A DNA stretch of 64,000 nucleotides, from NCBI GenBank assembly GCA_964649665.1, contig CAZYPU010000001.1:1-64000 (forward strand). The letters are read 5' to 3'. The DNA comes from CAZYPU01 sp964649665 (GTDB lineage Bacteria > Omnitrophota > Gorgyraeia > JABMRN01 > RBG-13-46-9). The position numbers and the translations under genes were made by a program. The notes below the pieces were generated by a model. That model made no database searches. It had not been told where the DNA came from and saw only the letters and a list, made by a program, of their open reading frames with translations. How positions within the stretch are numbered: position 1 is the stretch's first letter; every line of letters starts with the position of its first letter. Below, piece after piece: positions 8,101 through 21,459 of the stretch.

Positions 8101-11100
8101 TGCCGTGGGTAGGTACGAAAATTACGCTTACGGCAGTCGGGGGCTTAAAACCAGATTAGATATCTCGCTTGCGTTGCTCGGCTCGGATTTCGTTACACAT
8201 CTTGACGCGCTTATGCCGCATGCGAGGAATGGATCTGGCGTTTCTTGGCTGACAACAAAGAGCCATTTCTTTGAGATATACCGGGACAGGGCGTTAGCCG
8301 AGGCCGCTCTCACAGCGGGAGAAAGGTATGCCCGCATCGCCGAACTATTGACAAAGAACGACGAAAACGAGATTGAGAAGCGTCTCAAAGGGCTCTTTCG
8401 CGAAAACCCGGACGAAGACCTGCTGTTTGAAGTATTATGGCTAGCCCTTGCCGGGAACCAAAATGCGATTTCCGCCCTGAGGGCCCACATGAAACATCGT
8501 CCGATAAAAAGCGCCCTGTTGATAGATACATGCGGCCGGTTGGAACAGTTGGCTTTGGCAAGACATGTCCGGCGGTTGGCGTTGGAGGTGCTGAAAGCGG
8601 CAGACGAAGGCGGGAAGTCCGTTGCCGGCGGAGGCGGCGGGATCGCCGCGCCCCAGAGGATAAACCCGGTGAATATCGCTCTCGGCGACGAACCGACTGG
8701 TATCGGGTTACCACGTGCGCTGACTGGGCGTATTAGGCGCGGTATGCTCTTTGCTTCGGCGGGCGAGAGTGACGAAGGTAAAAGCGCAGGCGATCAATCG
8801 CCGCAACCTGGCGAGTTCGCTTCCGCGGCCGGCGCGGGCGAGGACATGGCGGCGGATAAATTACTGTCGCTTTTAAAACTTAAAGATATATTGACCACCG
8901 AAGGAGTTGAGCTTGTCCGGGAGGAGGAAAGATTAGGCGGGACAGTTCGCAGGGTAATGATACCGGCCTGCCGGTACCTTTCAAAGATTCCGGCAAGCGG
9001 CTTGGACCTCCTTAAGTTCGCGTTATGCAACCCCGCGATCCTGGATATAATCGAACTTGACCTTTTGTATAACAAAGAAGGGAATCTCATAGCCGTATTT
9101 CCGGTGATTTCCGAAAACAGTAAAGCCGTAAAACCGGTGCTTAAATATCTCAATTTATCTTACTATTATTTTGCCGTTCCCGAGATAGGCAGTCCGGACA
9201 CGAAAGCCCGATGGGCTGAATTTCTTGAACGGTTAAAAACCGACAACGCCCTTATCATGTCTTATAAACAGGCAAAAAAAAGTGACGCGAGAGACATAAT
9301 AAATACCTCAACGTCGCCCTATCTGTACGTAGAGATTGATGAAGCCGGAACCCTGCAGTGCTGGCCGCTCCTTGATGTCGGCGAAAAGATCCTTAGTTTA
9401 AATTTGAAACACCTTCCGGATGAACGCGCGCCGGGCAAGCGCCAATACATAATACCCCTACTTCCCACGGTATATTCTCCCGAAAATCTGCCGGCTACAG
9501 ACGGGGACTATTATAAGAATGTATATAGCAGTGTAAACAATGGCGAAAGCGTTTTGGTGGTCGGCCCCGGCACAGGCATCGACGCGTTGATAGCGTATTT
9601 AAAGACAGGAGGCAAAATACACGCGATAGGCGTAAATCCTTTTGAGGTAGCGAATCTTGAAGTGACCGCGAAGATCGCGGGATTTGAAGTAGAAGCGATC
9701 GTGGGGGATAACGTCATTTCCGAAGGCGGCGAGCCGAGATTCCGCGGCACGCGCTTTGACAAGATTGTCTGGAATATGCCGGATGCCGGGTTTCCAGGGC
9801 CGGAGGAAACCTTAAGGCCTGTCCCGAAGGTATTAAACGACCTCAAGAACTTCTGGGACGGTGACCTTGAGGGAGCGGCTCTCAGGCGGCTGGCCGGAGG
9901 GTTGCCTGTGGTTTTGTCGCCGAATGGCGCCGCGATTCTCTGGAACCGCGAGCACATAGTTGAGCCGGCCGCCGGCGAGAGAAAGAATCTTGTTGAGGAA
10001 ATATTGAAGTGCGGCGGCAAAATGAATGTCAAGATGATTTATGGATATGGGCCCTACCGTGTGTATATCGTTACCTTTCCGAGAGTGGCCGCGCCGGCGC
10101 AAAAACCTCCTGCGAACCCCCGGCGTTCGGAAGGCGGACAGCCGGACTTTTCTTTTGTTGACGGTGTTATTGAAAGACTGCGTCAATCCGGAGGCGCCTT
10201 ATTGGGAAAACACGATATTACGGCGGCAGAATTGCTTGCTATTGCGCCGCGGCCTGTAATATCAAGAAAGCCAGAAAGATTATCAGAAATTATTACAAAA
10301 ACTCGAAACCTCATGCAAATAAAGAAATTATGGGAAGAAGATCGGGATAAAGCTAAACTAAGAGCCTTTGAGTGCCTCCCCTCAACATTACTAGATGCGG
10401 CGACTTTCCCGGACGACTTGTGGCATGACGTGATAGATGCGCTTCTTGAGTTTACCGACGTAAGGCCGCCGGACGGTGAGGCAGAGGTATCCGAAAGAGA
10501 TTATGAACTTTACTGGCACTGGGCAGTGGCCTGTTCAATAAACGGCGGCAAAGAAGCTTTAGAATGGCTTGGCGGGATCCTTCTAAAGAGAGTCGGCAAC
10601 GAAGTTTTTAAAGACACCAATCGACCCGTTAATAATAATCATTGGTCAGCGGCATTTCAAGAGATACTGCTCGAGGCGATACTTTTGGCGAGGACATATG
10701 ATGATTACGATGTAAGGTTTAAGAAGGAGATCTTACGCGCCGCGCAAAATCTGAAATCCCCCCATGCCAGCCGCCTGGCAAAAGTAATGCTGGATAAGAA
10801 GCTGGCATCGCCTAATAGGCACGGCATAACGGATCACAAGATACTGCTTTTATATAGAAACGAACGCATCCGTCGCAAAGAAGTAGGAACCCCGCGTTGG
10901 GATTATACGCAGGCCGTAAATGTTGATAAAGAATCTTTATTACCTGATGATGCCGCCGCGTCGGAGGACGTTAAAAAACGAAAGGCGCGAGGAGAAGGCG
11001 AAACTCGCAAAAAATCCATAAGAGACGCCATAATTTTCCTCTCGAAACTCGAATCCATGCTGAAAGATAATGACTGGGATGTCTGCCACGCAGCCGTCGA

Positions 11101-14100
11101 AGCCTTCGGAAGAATCTATAAAGACCTTGACGCAAAAGACAAANNNNNNNNNNNNNNNNNNNNNNNNNNNNNNNNNNNNNNNNNNNNNNNNNNNNNNNNN
11201 NNNNNNNNNNNNNNNNNNNNNNNNNNNNNNNNNNNNNNNNNNNATCCTCTCAACACTCGAATCCATGCTGGAAGATACTGACTGTGCTGTTCGCCCCGAA
11301 GTCGTCGAAGCCTTCGGAAGAATCTATAAAGACCTTGACGCAAAAGACAAAAGGCGTATCCTCTCAACACTCGAATCCATGCTGGAAGATACTGACTGTG
11401 CTGTTCGCCCCGAAGTCGTCGAAGCCTTCGGAAGAATCTATAAAGAGGAGCTTGAGAAGCATCTACAGGCGGCCAAAGACGCTTTTACTCAATATGCGGG
11501 CGAGGGCATGTTTAGTATATTCTTAAAACTGTCTTCTCTATCATTAGGTCTGGCAGAGGACGTCATGACGGATAAATTCGAATTAACCAAAGACTTTTTT
11601 CATGAAAAGAACCTATCTTTAGAAGAATCCAGAAGGATAGACGAAGACATATTCTGGCAGGATAACGCCCATAAGACAGTGTGTCTTATTGAGATTATGG
11701 GCGAAGACGCGTTCATCTTTCTTAAAAGGTTCCTCAAAAAAGACCCGTATCCTTTAAGGAGATTCTTCGATTGCCTTGATGTAGCCGATGAAGGCGTTAC
11801 GGATGCCTTAAAGGCTTTATATAGTCTGGCCGAAAGGAAGGATTTTAACAGTTTCCAGAGGATATTGGAAATATCAAGCGCCTATATTAGTATTGGAAAA
11901 AAAGACGACCTGTTGGAATCGTTAAAGCCAGCCCGGGAACAATTGGTGCCGTGGCAGGAGTTATCGGATAGCCTCGCTAAGGCGTATCTTGATGAATTGG
12001 CGGCATCCCTGGGCATAACGGCCTCCGGCATAAGAACTGAGGTCCTCTCAAGGTTCCACATCCTATACGCGGGCAGGTTTAAAGCGGCCATGGAATTTAT
12101 TAGAAACAAAGTTCCCGATAAGCTAGGCCTATTCAAGGCCGTGCTCAAGGCGATGTTCGAGGACAGGTTCCATTCGTTCTTGACGGATACCTCGCAGGAT
12201 GACGAAGAAGGCGCCCCGCTGGCCGAACACAACAAGAATGTAAGAAAGGCCATCACAGACTGCGGGATAAGTCCCGATAGCTGGCTGTCCTATTCGCGGG
12301 AATCGCTGTTTTCATTCTCCGAGCGCAACCTCAAGATAGACCCGGAAGACGAGATGTTAAGGATGGCAGGACACATAGCCTCTTTACATGACTTGTTAGA
12401 GTCGGCAAAGAAACAAGGCCTCTCGAACCTCTTGAGGAAATTAGGCCTTATGGTATCCTCCGATAAAGACGCGAAGTTAAGGCTTATGCCGATATCCGGG
12501 TCGGCCGGCAGAACTCGGAGGGCGCGTAATAAAGTAATCGACGTATTCAAAAACATCAAAAACATAGAATCCGTAAAGAAGGCCGTAAATTATCTCGCAA
12601 GGAATGTTGAAGACTCTAAGGTTAAGGAGGTTATTCTACACCTGGCATCATCCATAAACGACCTTAAAAAATTGATTCAGAATCCGGCGGCTGTAAGAGA
12701 GCTCGCCAAGAAAAAAAGAAACTTCACGTTAAGGATGTGGAAGAGAGACCCGCCCCACGACCTTTTCTTAGGCGACTTTGTGAGTTGCTGCCTGGCCACT
12801 AACTCAAATTTGCACTTTGACACCATGATAGACCACCTGATAGACCAGGGCATACAGGTAGCTGAGGTTATAGACGATGATACATCCAAAACCATAGCGC
12901 TCGCCTGGCTATTCCTCGCAAAGAACAGGCAAAACAGGCCCTATCTTATTATCGACAATATCGAGATAAATGACGACTACTCCTCCGTTCAGCCGCTTAA
13001 AGACAGGATTAAAGAGGCGTTAATAGATTATACGATAGAATATGCCTCATCCATAGGTGTAAAGACCGTCCTTGCAGGCACGTCCGGATATAGCAAAGTG
13101 ACTTTAGATGAATATGAAACCGAAAAATTTGAATTAGAGAAGATCGGAGGCTATTTCAACAACGAGAAGTATTATCTTGAGGTGCTGGAGAATGATACCA
13201 TGCGCGTGATATCCGAAGACATTAAACATGGGAAAGGAGCCCAGTCTGACTTTGACGTGTCACCCGCCCCCGCCGCGCCGGAGACAGCAGCACCTGACTT
13301 CACGCAAGAATCCATACGTTTATATCTAAAGAACGAATTTAATATAAATGACAGCGATGTGAAAGAATCTAAAAGATTGGGCTATATTACTGGTAGAATA
13401 TTGAAGAACGGCGAAAATAAGTGGCCCATAGCCATACGGTGTATAGAATTTTTAAAAAAAGATATGGATTTTTCCTTAAAATCTCTGCAATTTGCCACAA
13501 AGAGTAAGTTATTAACGATGGTCCATAGCATAAATGGAAACGCCAGGTATGAGCGCTGGACAAGACTTATTAATTCCTGGCAGATCAGATTCGGAATGGA
13601 GAGGTTTTCCTCCATGGAGCCGTCAGAACGTCAGAGGATAGCGACAGCCGCCCTGTATGTGGCCAAGGGAAGCAAGAAAAGAGAAGAATCGTTTGATCTT
13701 ACGACAAAGTACATCCAGGGCAAGTTCGGCATAACGGATGATGAGCTCATGAAAAAGAAAAAAGACGGCGGATTGGAGCTGCAGGAAAAGATACGCCTCA
13801 TAACAGCGGCTTATGCGGTAGCGTTGGGACAGGGAGGACTGGTTACATTCAAAAAGAATGTTAATGACATGATATGCGATAAAGACCCCAGTGAAATGAC
13901 TATGCGAGAGAAATTAGATATTATAGCAAGCGCGTATCCTCATGCTTCAGTGCCTGAAACAGGACGTGCTACGCAAGCTGCGGACGTAAGTGCCGAATCG
14001 CAAGTACCCCCCGCGGGAGGAGAAAGTGCAAAGGTTGAGCGTGTGCCATTCGATCCTTTTGCGTTTCCGGGTAAAGCGAGAAGACATCGTTTCACACCCG

Positions 14101-17100
14101 GGGATGCCCCGGATATCGACAGTATTATCTTCAGCGACGCAAGACGAGGGCATGGACCGGTGTATTTGATGACGCGAGGCGCGGGCGGACCGGAGGGCGC
14201 GGGCGAAGGCAGAGCAAAGACGACAAAAAGGCAAAAAACAAAACCAACTATACCATGGCATGGCTCTCTTATATCGTTATTAAAAGCGCTGAACATGTAT
14301 GAACCGGACAATCCCATGCCATGGACAGAGGAAGACACAATTCGCCTTGTTGAAGGACTGGATATACGAGAGGGCAGCAAAGTTTTAGATGTGGGCAGCG
14401 GAAACTATCCATTTCCCGCAGTATATACAATATTCAAAGGCGCGTATTTAGACATATGCCAACCCTACGATGCGGATGTGGACGTTGACGAAGCTATAGA
14501 GGATTGTCTCTTTGGGGATATAAAGCATAGCTCACCCGACGGCGCGGATTTTGTTGAAAAAGCCAGGAAGCGCTTGAGAATCATAAGGCGCAAAGTAGAA
14601 GACGCGAGGGAAATCAAAGATAATGATTATAATGTAGTTTTTTTATTAAGTGTTTTAGATTGTCCCGGCGTTGATGCCGAAGCCGTGGCGGCGAAGGCGC
14701 TACGAAGCTTGAAAAATAATGGCCTACTGGTTGTGCGCAATTTAGGCACTCTTTTTGGTACAGACCTCCGGGCCAGAAAAGACGAAGTGGATAATTTATT
14801 AAAACGTGTCGCAAGCAACTTAGATATACAACTAAGAGTTTATAGAGATAATGTTAATGTGGGCGGTAGTTTTGTTCCAAGTATCGGCGCGATATATAAA
14901 ATAGTTAAAAACCGACGAGGGCATTTCGTTCCCGGGAATGACACCGCCTCAGGCGGCGCGGCGGCACAAATGACTATAATTTCGCCGCAGATCGGCGGTT
15001 TTGACGAGCAACCGACCTCCAGTTTACCCGGCATGCCGGACAATCTCGTAAGACGTAACCAACTCTTCTTATCGGCCGAGCCTAACACGCCGGGTGGCCA
15101 CGAAGGAGATCAGCTGCCGAAGCTTGTGTCTTCCGCCGCGGCCGCGCCGGAGGAGGCGGGGGAAAGTGAAAGGACTCGCCAGGCTATAATAGACACGGTT
15201 TTAGAACAATATCCCGAAATGGTTGATTCTCCCGGAATGCTTCTGGCGCAACTTAAACAGCAACATCCGCAAGCGCTAAGCGATATACCAGAAAGAGAGC
15301 GCTTCTATTATCTGGAGGGCGTGCTGAAACAGCGGAAAGCCGGCAAAAAAAGCGCTTGTGCGGAGAGTCCCATATCCGCAGAAGAGTTGCGCGAAACCAT
15401 GTCCAGGACGTTTATCAGGAACATGTTTGCGCTGAAGCGGCAATTAAATAGATCGGATCATGCTGCCCATGCGGTAGCGATAACAGTATTGAAGGCCATC
15501 TATCTGGAGCTTATACATAAAGGTAAAATGGTAAGGCCGTCCGATTTGGAAAAAATGCTGAATTATCAGGATGAAAGCAAATATGCCATAGACGCCTTAG
15601 GCGTTATCTATGCCGCCTTAATAGAACGCGATATGGATGTTCCTGTTCCAAAACTTGAGAAAAAGCTGGGATATTTTACTAACAATTGGCAAGCGGATGC
15701 GGAGGCATTTAAAGCGGTATGCGCCGTCTATGCGGCTATGGTAAAGAAGGGCAAAGATGTTTCTTTGGATAGATTAGAAGAGGTTTTGAAAAAAGGCTGG
15801 ATAGAGGTAGGTGTTTTTGAGGTCGTTGTTCCGGCGCTGGCTTCATTATATTTAACCATGATCGAGAAGGGGAAAGACGTGCCTTTGGCCGTATTTGAGG
15901 AGACGCTTTTCAAAAAAAGGGGTTATTATGAAAGAGAGATCCTGAGCCGATCCCTGGGCACAATTTACGCCGCTCTGCTAAAGAAAAATAAGACGTCGTT
16001 AGCAGATCTCGAGAACAAATCCCGCGATACTAATCCGGGCATTCGTGGTGCCGCGGTCAACGCGCTTGGCCGTGCGTATACGGACCTGGTCTCCAAAGGA
16101 GCCGGGGTATCCATAGAAGCGCTGAAGAATCGGTTATCAGATGTCGATGCAGGGATTCGCCTCGAAGCGGCACAATCTTTGGCGGGTGTATATGTTGAAT
16201 TGGCAAATCATGACGGAACTGTTGACTTAGAGGACCTCGAAACGGCAATCAGCGGTTATCCTTATTCAGACAAAAAAACTTACGGCGCCCTAAGTTTAGC
16301 GTATGCGGCGCTTGTGAAAAACGGCAAGATGCCGCTTTCAGACCTTGAAAAGAAATTAGACGATAAAGGCAAGTATACAGCGTGCGCGGCGATAATCTGC
16401 CTCTCTTCGCTGTATGCCGAAGCAATAAGGAACACTGGAAAAGCGCCTAAAGATTCTATTGAGCGGATCAGCGGCAGGATGAACGACGAGAACGAAGATA
16501 TAGCGTATGAGGCCATCAAAGGCACCGGATGCATTTACGCGGCTATGGTAGAGAGCGGACAACCTGTTCCCATAGGAAGCATAGTGAATAAATTAATGGC
16601 AGATAGAGACAAACCGGTAGTTCCCGCCAGATACGCCGCCATAGAGGCGGTTGCCGCTATATGCATAGCCATGATAAATAGAGGGATAGATCCGCCGAGG
16701 GCAGCGATATCAGGATTGGAATGGCAATTTAAAGATTCAAAATTATCCGCTTGCAATAGCAGACGTGAGGCACTATGGGCATTATGTTCGATTTATCGGG
16801 TCATGGCAGACCACGATATGGATGTGCCGTTTGAAAAAATTTGCCAGTACGCAGAAAATATCTTCGCATGGGTTAATGGCAAGGAATCGGCGGCATTCAG
16901 CGCTCTTTGTGTCACTCTTATTAATAAAGGGATAAACGTCCCGCACTCTATGTTTAGGAATGCCTTAAACGAAGACTGGCTATTTTTTGTTCGGGATATC
17001 CTGATGTCCCAAGAACCGGTATATGAGGCTTTGTTTGAGCGCGGTGACGTGCCGTTACACGATCTGGAAGAGAGGTTACGTGACGACCTTTATATAACCC

Positions 17101-20100
17101 CTGATATTGCAAAACCGGCAACGGCTTTCATGGGATTAGCGTATGCGGCCCTTATCCGCCAGAATAGACTATCGGAACGCGACTGGCAGATATACGAGAT
17201 GTGGTTAAAGTCGAGGTTTCCCAGGACACCATGGATCCTGGAAGAATGCCTCTCGTCACCCGATCCGCTGACATACATAACCGATCTTGCGCGCGAATCC
17301 GAACTCCTTCTAAAAAACGGTTTTGATCCGGACAACGAAAAGGCGCTCTGGCGCGTCTATGTGGGTCTAAGGAGAGCAGGCATAGATATTAACTTTGGAG
17401 GCTTAAAAGAAAATGTCGAACACCTCATGGCTTTTGACAAAAAACATCCGGGTTATTTCGCGAACATGTTTAATAAGGCAGGGATTTTAAGCCAGATACA
17501 GATAAGCGGAAAAGGCGGAGTTATTTTAGACGCGAGCGGAGTAGATGCGGGTAAGTTGGACAAGAATCTCGCTAAGCTTAAAGGCATGAAAGAGAGAATA
17601 GACAGCTTGAGATGGCTGGAAGAGGACTTTCCCGGAAACAAGGTATTTAATTTGAAAAATATCTATTACCTTTTAAAACGCAGAGAGGCGGAAGCGTCCG
17701 GCGCGCATAAAGGCGGAAGGTTTGTTGTCACGTACCCGTCCGAAGACGCCATGGGAGAATATATTCTTCAGAATAGCCCTCTTTATTACCGGCTTGTTTT
17801 TGAACTTGCGCTCGCGCGCATGGGCGACGGGGTATTAGGCAAAAGATGCTTTGCCCTGGCAAGGGATCTTATTGTGAGTGAGGCTCTTTCGGATGAAATT
17901 CTGGTTGGACGGATGGGATCGGCGGATACAGACGTAAAAACAGAAGCGTTCAAGAACTTTTACGAGAATTATAAAAACCATCTGCCGGATTCTGCCGGTG
18001 TAAGGCTGGCGAAGATAAAAGGCATGCCCGAGGCATTTGGTGAACTGTCGGGAGAAGTATATTCGGAGATCTCTAAGGTAAAGGTGACTAAAAATAGAAG
18101 CGAGGGGGCCTACCGGCTCGTCCCGCAGGGTTTCTTGAGCGTATTTCGCGGCATAGCCGGAATCAAGGACTGCTCTTACGGGCTGCGCGAGGCCTGTCCG
18201 AGGCCTATGCATGAGGACACGCTTTACTATTTTGTCTATAAAGGCGAAGAATTAAAGGGGTACATAGGGATGTGCGTCGGTAAGACGCGGCTTGGCAAAA
18301 AGATATTGACAATAGATACCGTGCAATCTCCTTCGCTTGACGGCGAGGAACTGCTCGCATGCCTATTTTGGGCCCTGGACGCGCAGGCGAAAGAATTAGG
18401 CTGCGCAGGCATAGCCCTGCCGAGGGACCTTGCCCCGTCATTCAATTTTAGCAATAAGGATACCATATCCAGGATGAAGGCATATAGCCGAGGCCGCCGG
18501 ATAAGAGTTACGCCGGTTCACAGTGGAAGCTGGAAAACGATGAATGACTATTTTGGCGAGGACGAATACAATTCAATCGAAGACGGACAATTTGTCTCGT
18601 TAAATTTCAAATATTTATCGAAACCGGAATCACCGCAAGACAGCGTAATCTCAGGCGGCGCGCGTCGAAGGCACAGGCCGGTGTATTTGATGAGTCTGCC
18701 CGGCGCGGGCACGCCGGAAGGCACGGGTGTGCCCGCAGACCCGCAACCTGACAATGCTAACCCGTTTATAAAAGATGGAAAAGAGATCGCTCCTGAGCGG
18801 ATAAGGCAAGCCGCGACGCTTGCAAAAGGCATTTTTCCGGATCTACGAAAAGAACAGGAGATATGGATTTTAAAAACAGCGAAAGATGTAAAACAGCTTC
18901 GCGCCCAAGGAGCGAAAATAGCCGGATCAATAGGTTTCAGCCGGGCGGCCAGGGACCGGTACGCCGGAGCATTAAGAAATAGTTTTGCGTTTAATGTGGC
19001 TGGCATTATCTGTTTAATTCCTAGAAACGCAGATTCTTCCGGGGGAACGGCCGTTACAGATATGATAATAGCGCACGAGACAGGTGAGACATATCTTTTT
19101 CAATTGGGAATTACGCAAGAGATGGCAGAGCTTGCTTCAGACATTATCAGAAAAGCGAACTTAAGCAAAAAAGATGAGTGGGCAGGGGGTAATTTCGCGT
19201 GCGACCTTCTGATAAACAAGATGATTCTGGATAAAGGGAAAAACCGCTTTGCAGAGCAATATAGGATATTTTTTGACGCAAGAAAAAAACACTACAAAGC
19301 CAAGCGGCCGCATTTATTCAAAAGTTACAATTTATACCTAAGGGCTCTCGAGATAGTAGCGGATATCGAGGAGGGAACGTTCTCTGAGCCCGATGACTCT
19401 CTCGAGGAAAAAGCGCTTCTTGTCGCAATATCGGCAAAACTCGTAGTCGATAGTATACAAAAAAATGGCATGTCGCGTGTAGATGAAATCGCTAAAGCGG
19501 TTCGGAAGTTTTCGCCCGGCATGATCGAAGCGTTCGTAGATGAGATAAAAAGGGCGCCGGCTTCCCCCGCCGCGCCGAAGGACGCGAAGCTCGGCCCGCC
19601 ATCGGGGCAAGCCACGCCTGTATTGAAAAGACCGCCCCCGTATGCAGACGAAAGTCAGGCTAAAGAACCATTTTGGAAAAATTCTGCATTAGAAAAAGCA
19701 TTTGTAGAATTCATGCATAGCCCGCTCGCGCGCGTTAGCGAGAAAAGGAAGCTAACGCTTGTCAAGGCCATTGAGCAATATGAACTCGCCGCGGTCAAAA
19801 TAATGAGCCGTGCGAGCCGGATTGAAGGAATTCCACGTGACATGCTGCCTGAACGCAGACGCGTCACCCATTTCGAAATCATACGGCTTTCCGACGGCAA
19901 ATTGTTATACCAGATATTTAAGGAACAACACATTAAGGTTGTTAAACATTTCGATAACGAAAATTTTGTCGATACGTTTATTGAAGTCGACAGCAGAGGA
20001 TTGATTGGGCGCCACATTTTTATCCGTAAGACACGCGAAAACCAATACTACTATTCTCAAGGCTTGAAAATGTTTAAAGGCGCTGAAAGGTATATCCATG

Positions 20101-21419
20101 TCCAGCATATTGAAGAAGAAGATTACCAGCGGCATTTTTCTGATCCATATTTATCGGTCAGTCCCGAGTTGAGCAGTGAGCTGAAGCGTTTTAATGCCGC
20201 ATTGGATGCCATTAATCGTAAACGTTCCGCCTTGATGGTACATTCGCACTTCCCGCACGCTTGCGGGTTTTCAGCAAAAATTATTCATGAGACTTTACTA
20301 AAGAATGGCTTTAAGGGTGCTTTACCGGAACGGCATAGCGACTCGGAAACGGATACGGTTCAAAACTACGTTTCGGTCGATGTAGCGGGTACGAATTTCA
20401 TCGTCGATATGAACGCTGAAACATCTGAATGGCGATTGGTAGATGCAATAAATAATGTATGGGAGATGCGCGATGTTGGCGTGGTTGTTTTGCCACGCTG
20501 GTATTTGAAAGCTAATTATTCAAAATATCAAAGGACATATTCAAGTAATTCTCTCATTGAAACATTGGCCAGTGTTCAGCATGGTGACATCACTTTGCCT
20601 GACGGGACACGCGTCATGGCTAATGATAACACCGGCGTGCTGCAAGCCCCCGCCGCGCCGGAGGAGGGTGACATGAAACAACTAATGGAAGCCCGTGACG
20701 CGCTAAACGGGCTTTCGAAAAATAGCGAGTTAAATAGTCCCTTAAGCGAACTAGGCGGCAGGTGCCAGCGGAGGAAGGATATAGCGAAACTCCATTTCTT
20801 CGTACCGTGGACGGTCCTTAATAATTCCGCGGACATTGCGCTTACACTTGATGGATTAGGCGGGATGCAAGGCGGTATCCCGTTTGAGTTAATTGTGACA
20901 GGCGTTCCTAAGGAAGACGTCGCGATAGTGAACGGCCTGAATAGAGAGGATGTAAAACAGGCGCTTAATATTCCGAAAAACGTAACCGTGAAAATAATAG
21001 AAGAAAGCGATATTCGTAAAAGGGCCGAATTCTTAGGGATAGACGCGCCCGATCCTGAAACGAAGACAGGCATAGTTAAGACCCTGTATTTAGAGATGCT
21101 CGAAAAACAGTCGCTTCCCTCCGGTGAATTCATGGCCATAGCGACGGAGGCGGTTAGTAAAGAGGCCGCGGAGGGGCTGGAGAACCGGCTCAAATCCAAG
21201 CTTGCGGAAAACATTTCCATACGCGTGCTCGTAAAACCCGAAAAGGGGAGAAGCGTCTTTTCACTTTCCGCCATAATCAATGATTGGTTAAAGGATATCC
21301 AGGACGGCAATAAATCCACTATCGCTATGGTTTTCCCCACCTTTATTTCCCCCGACGTGATGATCGAGAAGCTTGACGAGGCCGTAAGGAAACTTTGGCG
21401 GATTCTGGCGAACGCGTAG
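5168..21419 (+). CDS. Giant secreted multidomain protein 1 (N gap inside)
   Basis: ATG 5168 begins a basic signal peptide (KKKVNIRIISAILVCAFFISD, cleavage near AWA-LP). In order, by nucleotide: conserved N-terminal region to 5560; linker; histidine-kinase-type ATPase 6180-6500; HEAT repeats 6640-7230; unknown helical region 7240-8590; SAM-methyltransferase-like 9490-10090; HEAT-like repeats 11030-11450; helical region and a possible GNAT-like fold 12700-13220; second methyltransferase-like domain 14240-14920; alpha-solenoid 15450-17200; possible GNAT-like domain 18060-18620; region with HETGE (about 19075) 18750-19560; possible Cys-peptidase-like domain around HACGFSA 19680-20570; C-terminal domain to 21419. 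Ala/Pro-rich linkers separate modules. The frame changes across the 100-N placeholder; the expected repeat length restores it, so I treat this as one gene of at least 5,383 residues. Domain calls come from motifs; overall function is unknown. Confidence 0.85.
6180..6500 (+). other. HATPase_c (GHKL) domain inside giant protein 1
   Basis: N box LINIYRNARESLL (about 6199), G1 box DSGPGMP (about 6304), G2 box GEGRGMGLDIVREL (about 6379) and the closing GTTFTICLP give a complete ATP-binding fold of the histidine kinase type. The preceding helical segment has no standard phospho-acceptor H-box and there is no receiver domain, so kinase activity is doubtful although ATP binding is likely. Confidence 0.85.
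9490..10090 (+). other. SAM-dependent methyltransferase-like domain 1 in giant protein 1
   Basis: Motif I VLVVGPGTGIDAL, a downstream GVNPFEVANLEVTA segment with an acid-poor post-motif, GDN, and FDKIVWNMPD at the motif IV position follow the Rossmann methyltransferase order. The WNMPD tetrad resembles the NPPY-type sites of N- or release-factor methyltransferases. Substrate unknown. Confidence 0.7.
11030..11447 (+). repeat. 114-bp tandem HEAT-like repeat array spanning the assembly gap
   Basis: Unit of 114 bp (38 residues; core LESMLEDTDCAVRPEVVEAF then GRIYKDLDAKDK). Copy A (11030-11143) is diverged in its first half. Copy B (11244-11357) and the start of copy C (11358-11447) are identical over their shared 90 bp or so. 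Copy A's last part is identical to B's. The exact repeats explain why assembly broke here; the true copy number is unknown. Confidence 0.93.
11144..11243. other. Assembly gap of 100 N
   Basis: A round 100-base run of N, a placeholder of unknown true length. Only six bases (AGGCGT) are needed to join the flanks in register, plus any multiple of 114; both options are multiples of 3 and restore a single reading frame, whereas 100 is not. Confidence 0.98.
14240..14920 (+). other. SAM-dependent methyltransferase-like domain 2 in giant protein 1
   Basis: Motif I KVLDVGSGNYPFPAV (about 14380), an Asp-rich stretch, then NVVFLLSVLDC and a GLLVVRN strand follow a class I methyltransferase layout. It is distinct in sequence from the first methyltransferase-like domain and is bounded by a linker carrying PVYLMTRGAG. 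Confidence 0.68.
15450..17200 (+). repeat. About 14 HEAT-like alpha-solenoid repeats in giant protein 1
   Basis: Protein-level repeats of 36-45 residues with the pattern A-x2-ALGxIYAALIxKGKDVPLxxLE, for example YAALIERDMDVPVPKLEKKL, YAAMVKKGKDVSLDRLEEVL, YLTMIEKGKDVPLAVFEETL and YTDLVSKGAGVSIEALKNRL. The array probably forms one curved solenoid and a protein-binding surface. The units are too diverged at DNA level to recombine, unlike the 114-bp array. Confidence 0.82.
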
Positions 21420-21459
21420 GATTCTTGATAATGTAAAATATTGTGGACACTTTGTTTCT

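Noticed and set aside
7596..8736. Several 70-110-codon frames within giant gene 1 in other frames
   Set aside because: GC-skewed coding sequence gives shadow frames; none has a ribosome site or domain.
11030..11447. Frameshift that would make giant gene 1 two pseudogene halves
   Set aside because: The N run is an arbitrary 100 bases inside an exact repeat; the expected repeat spacing restores the frame.
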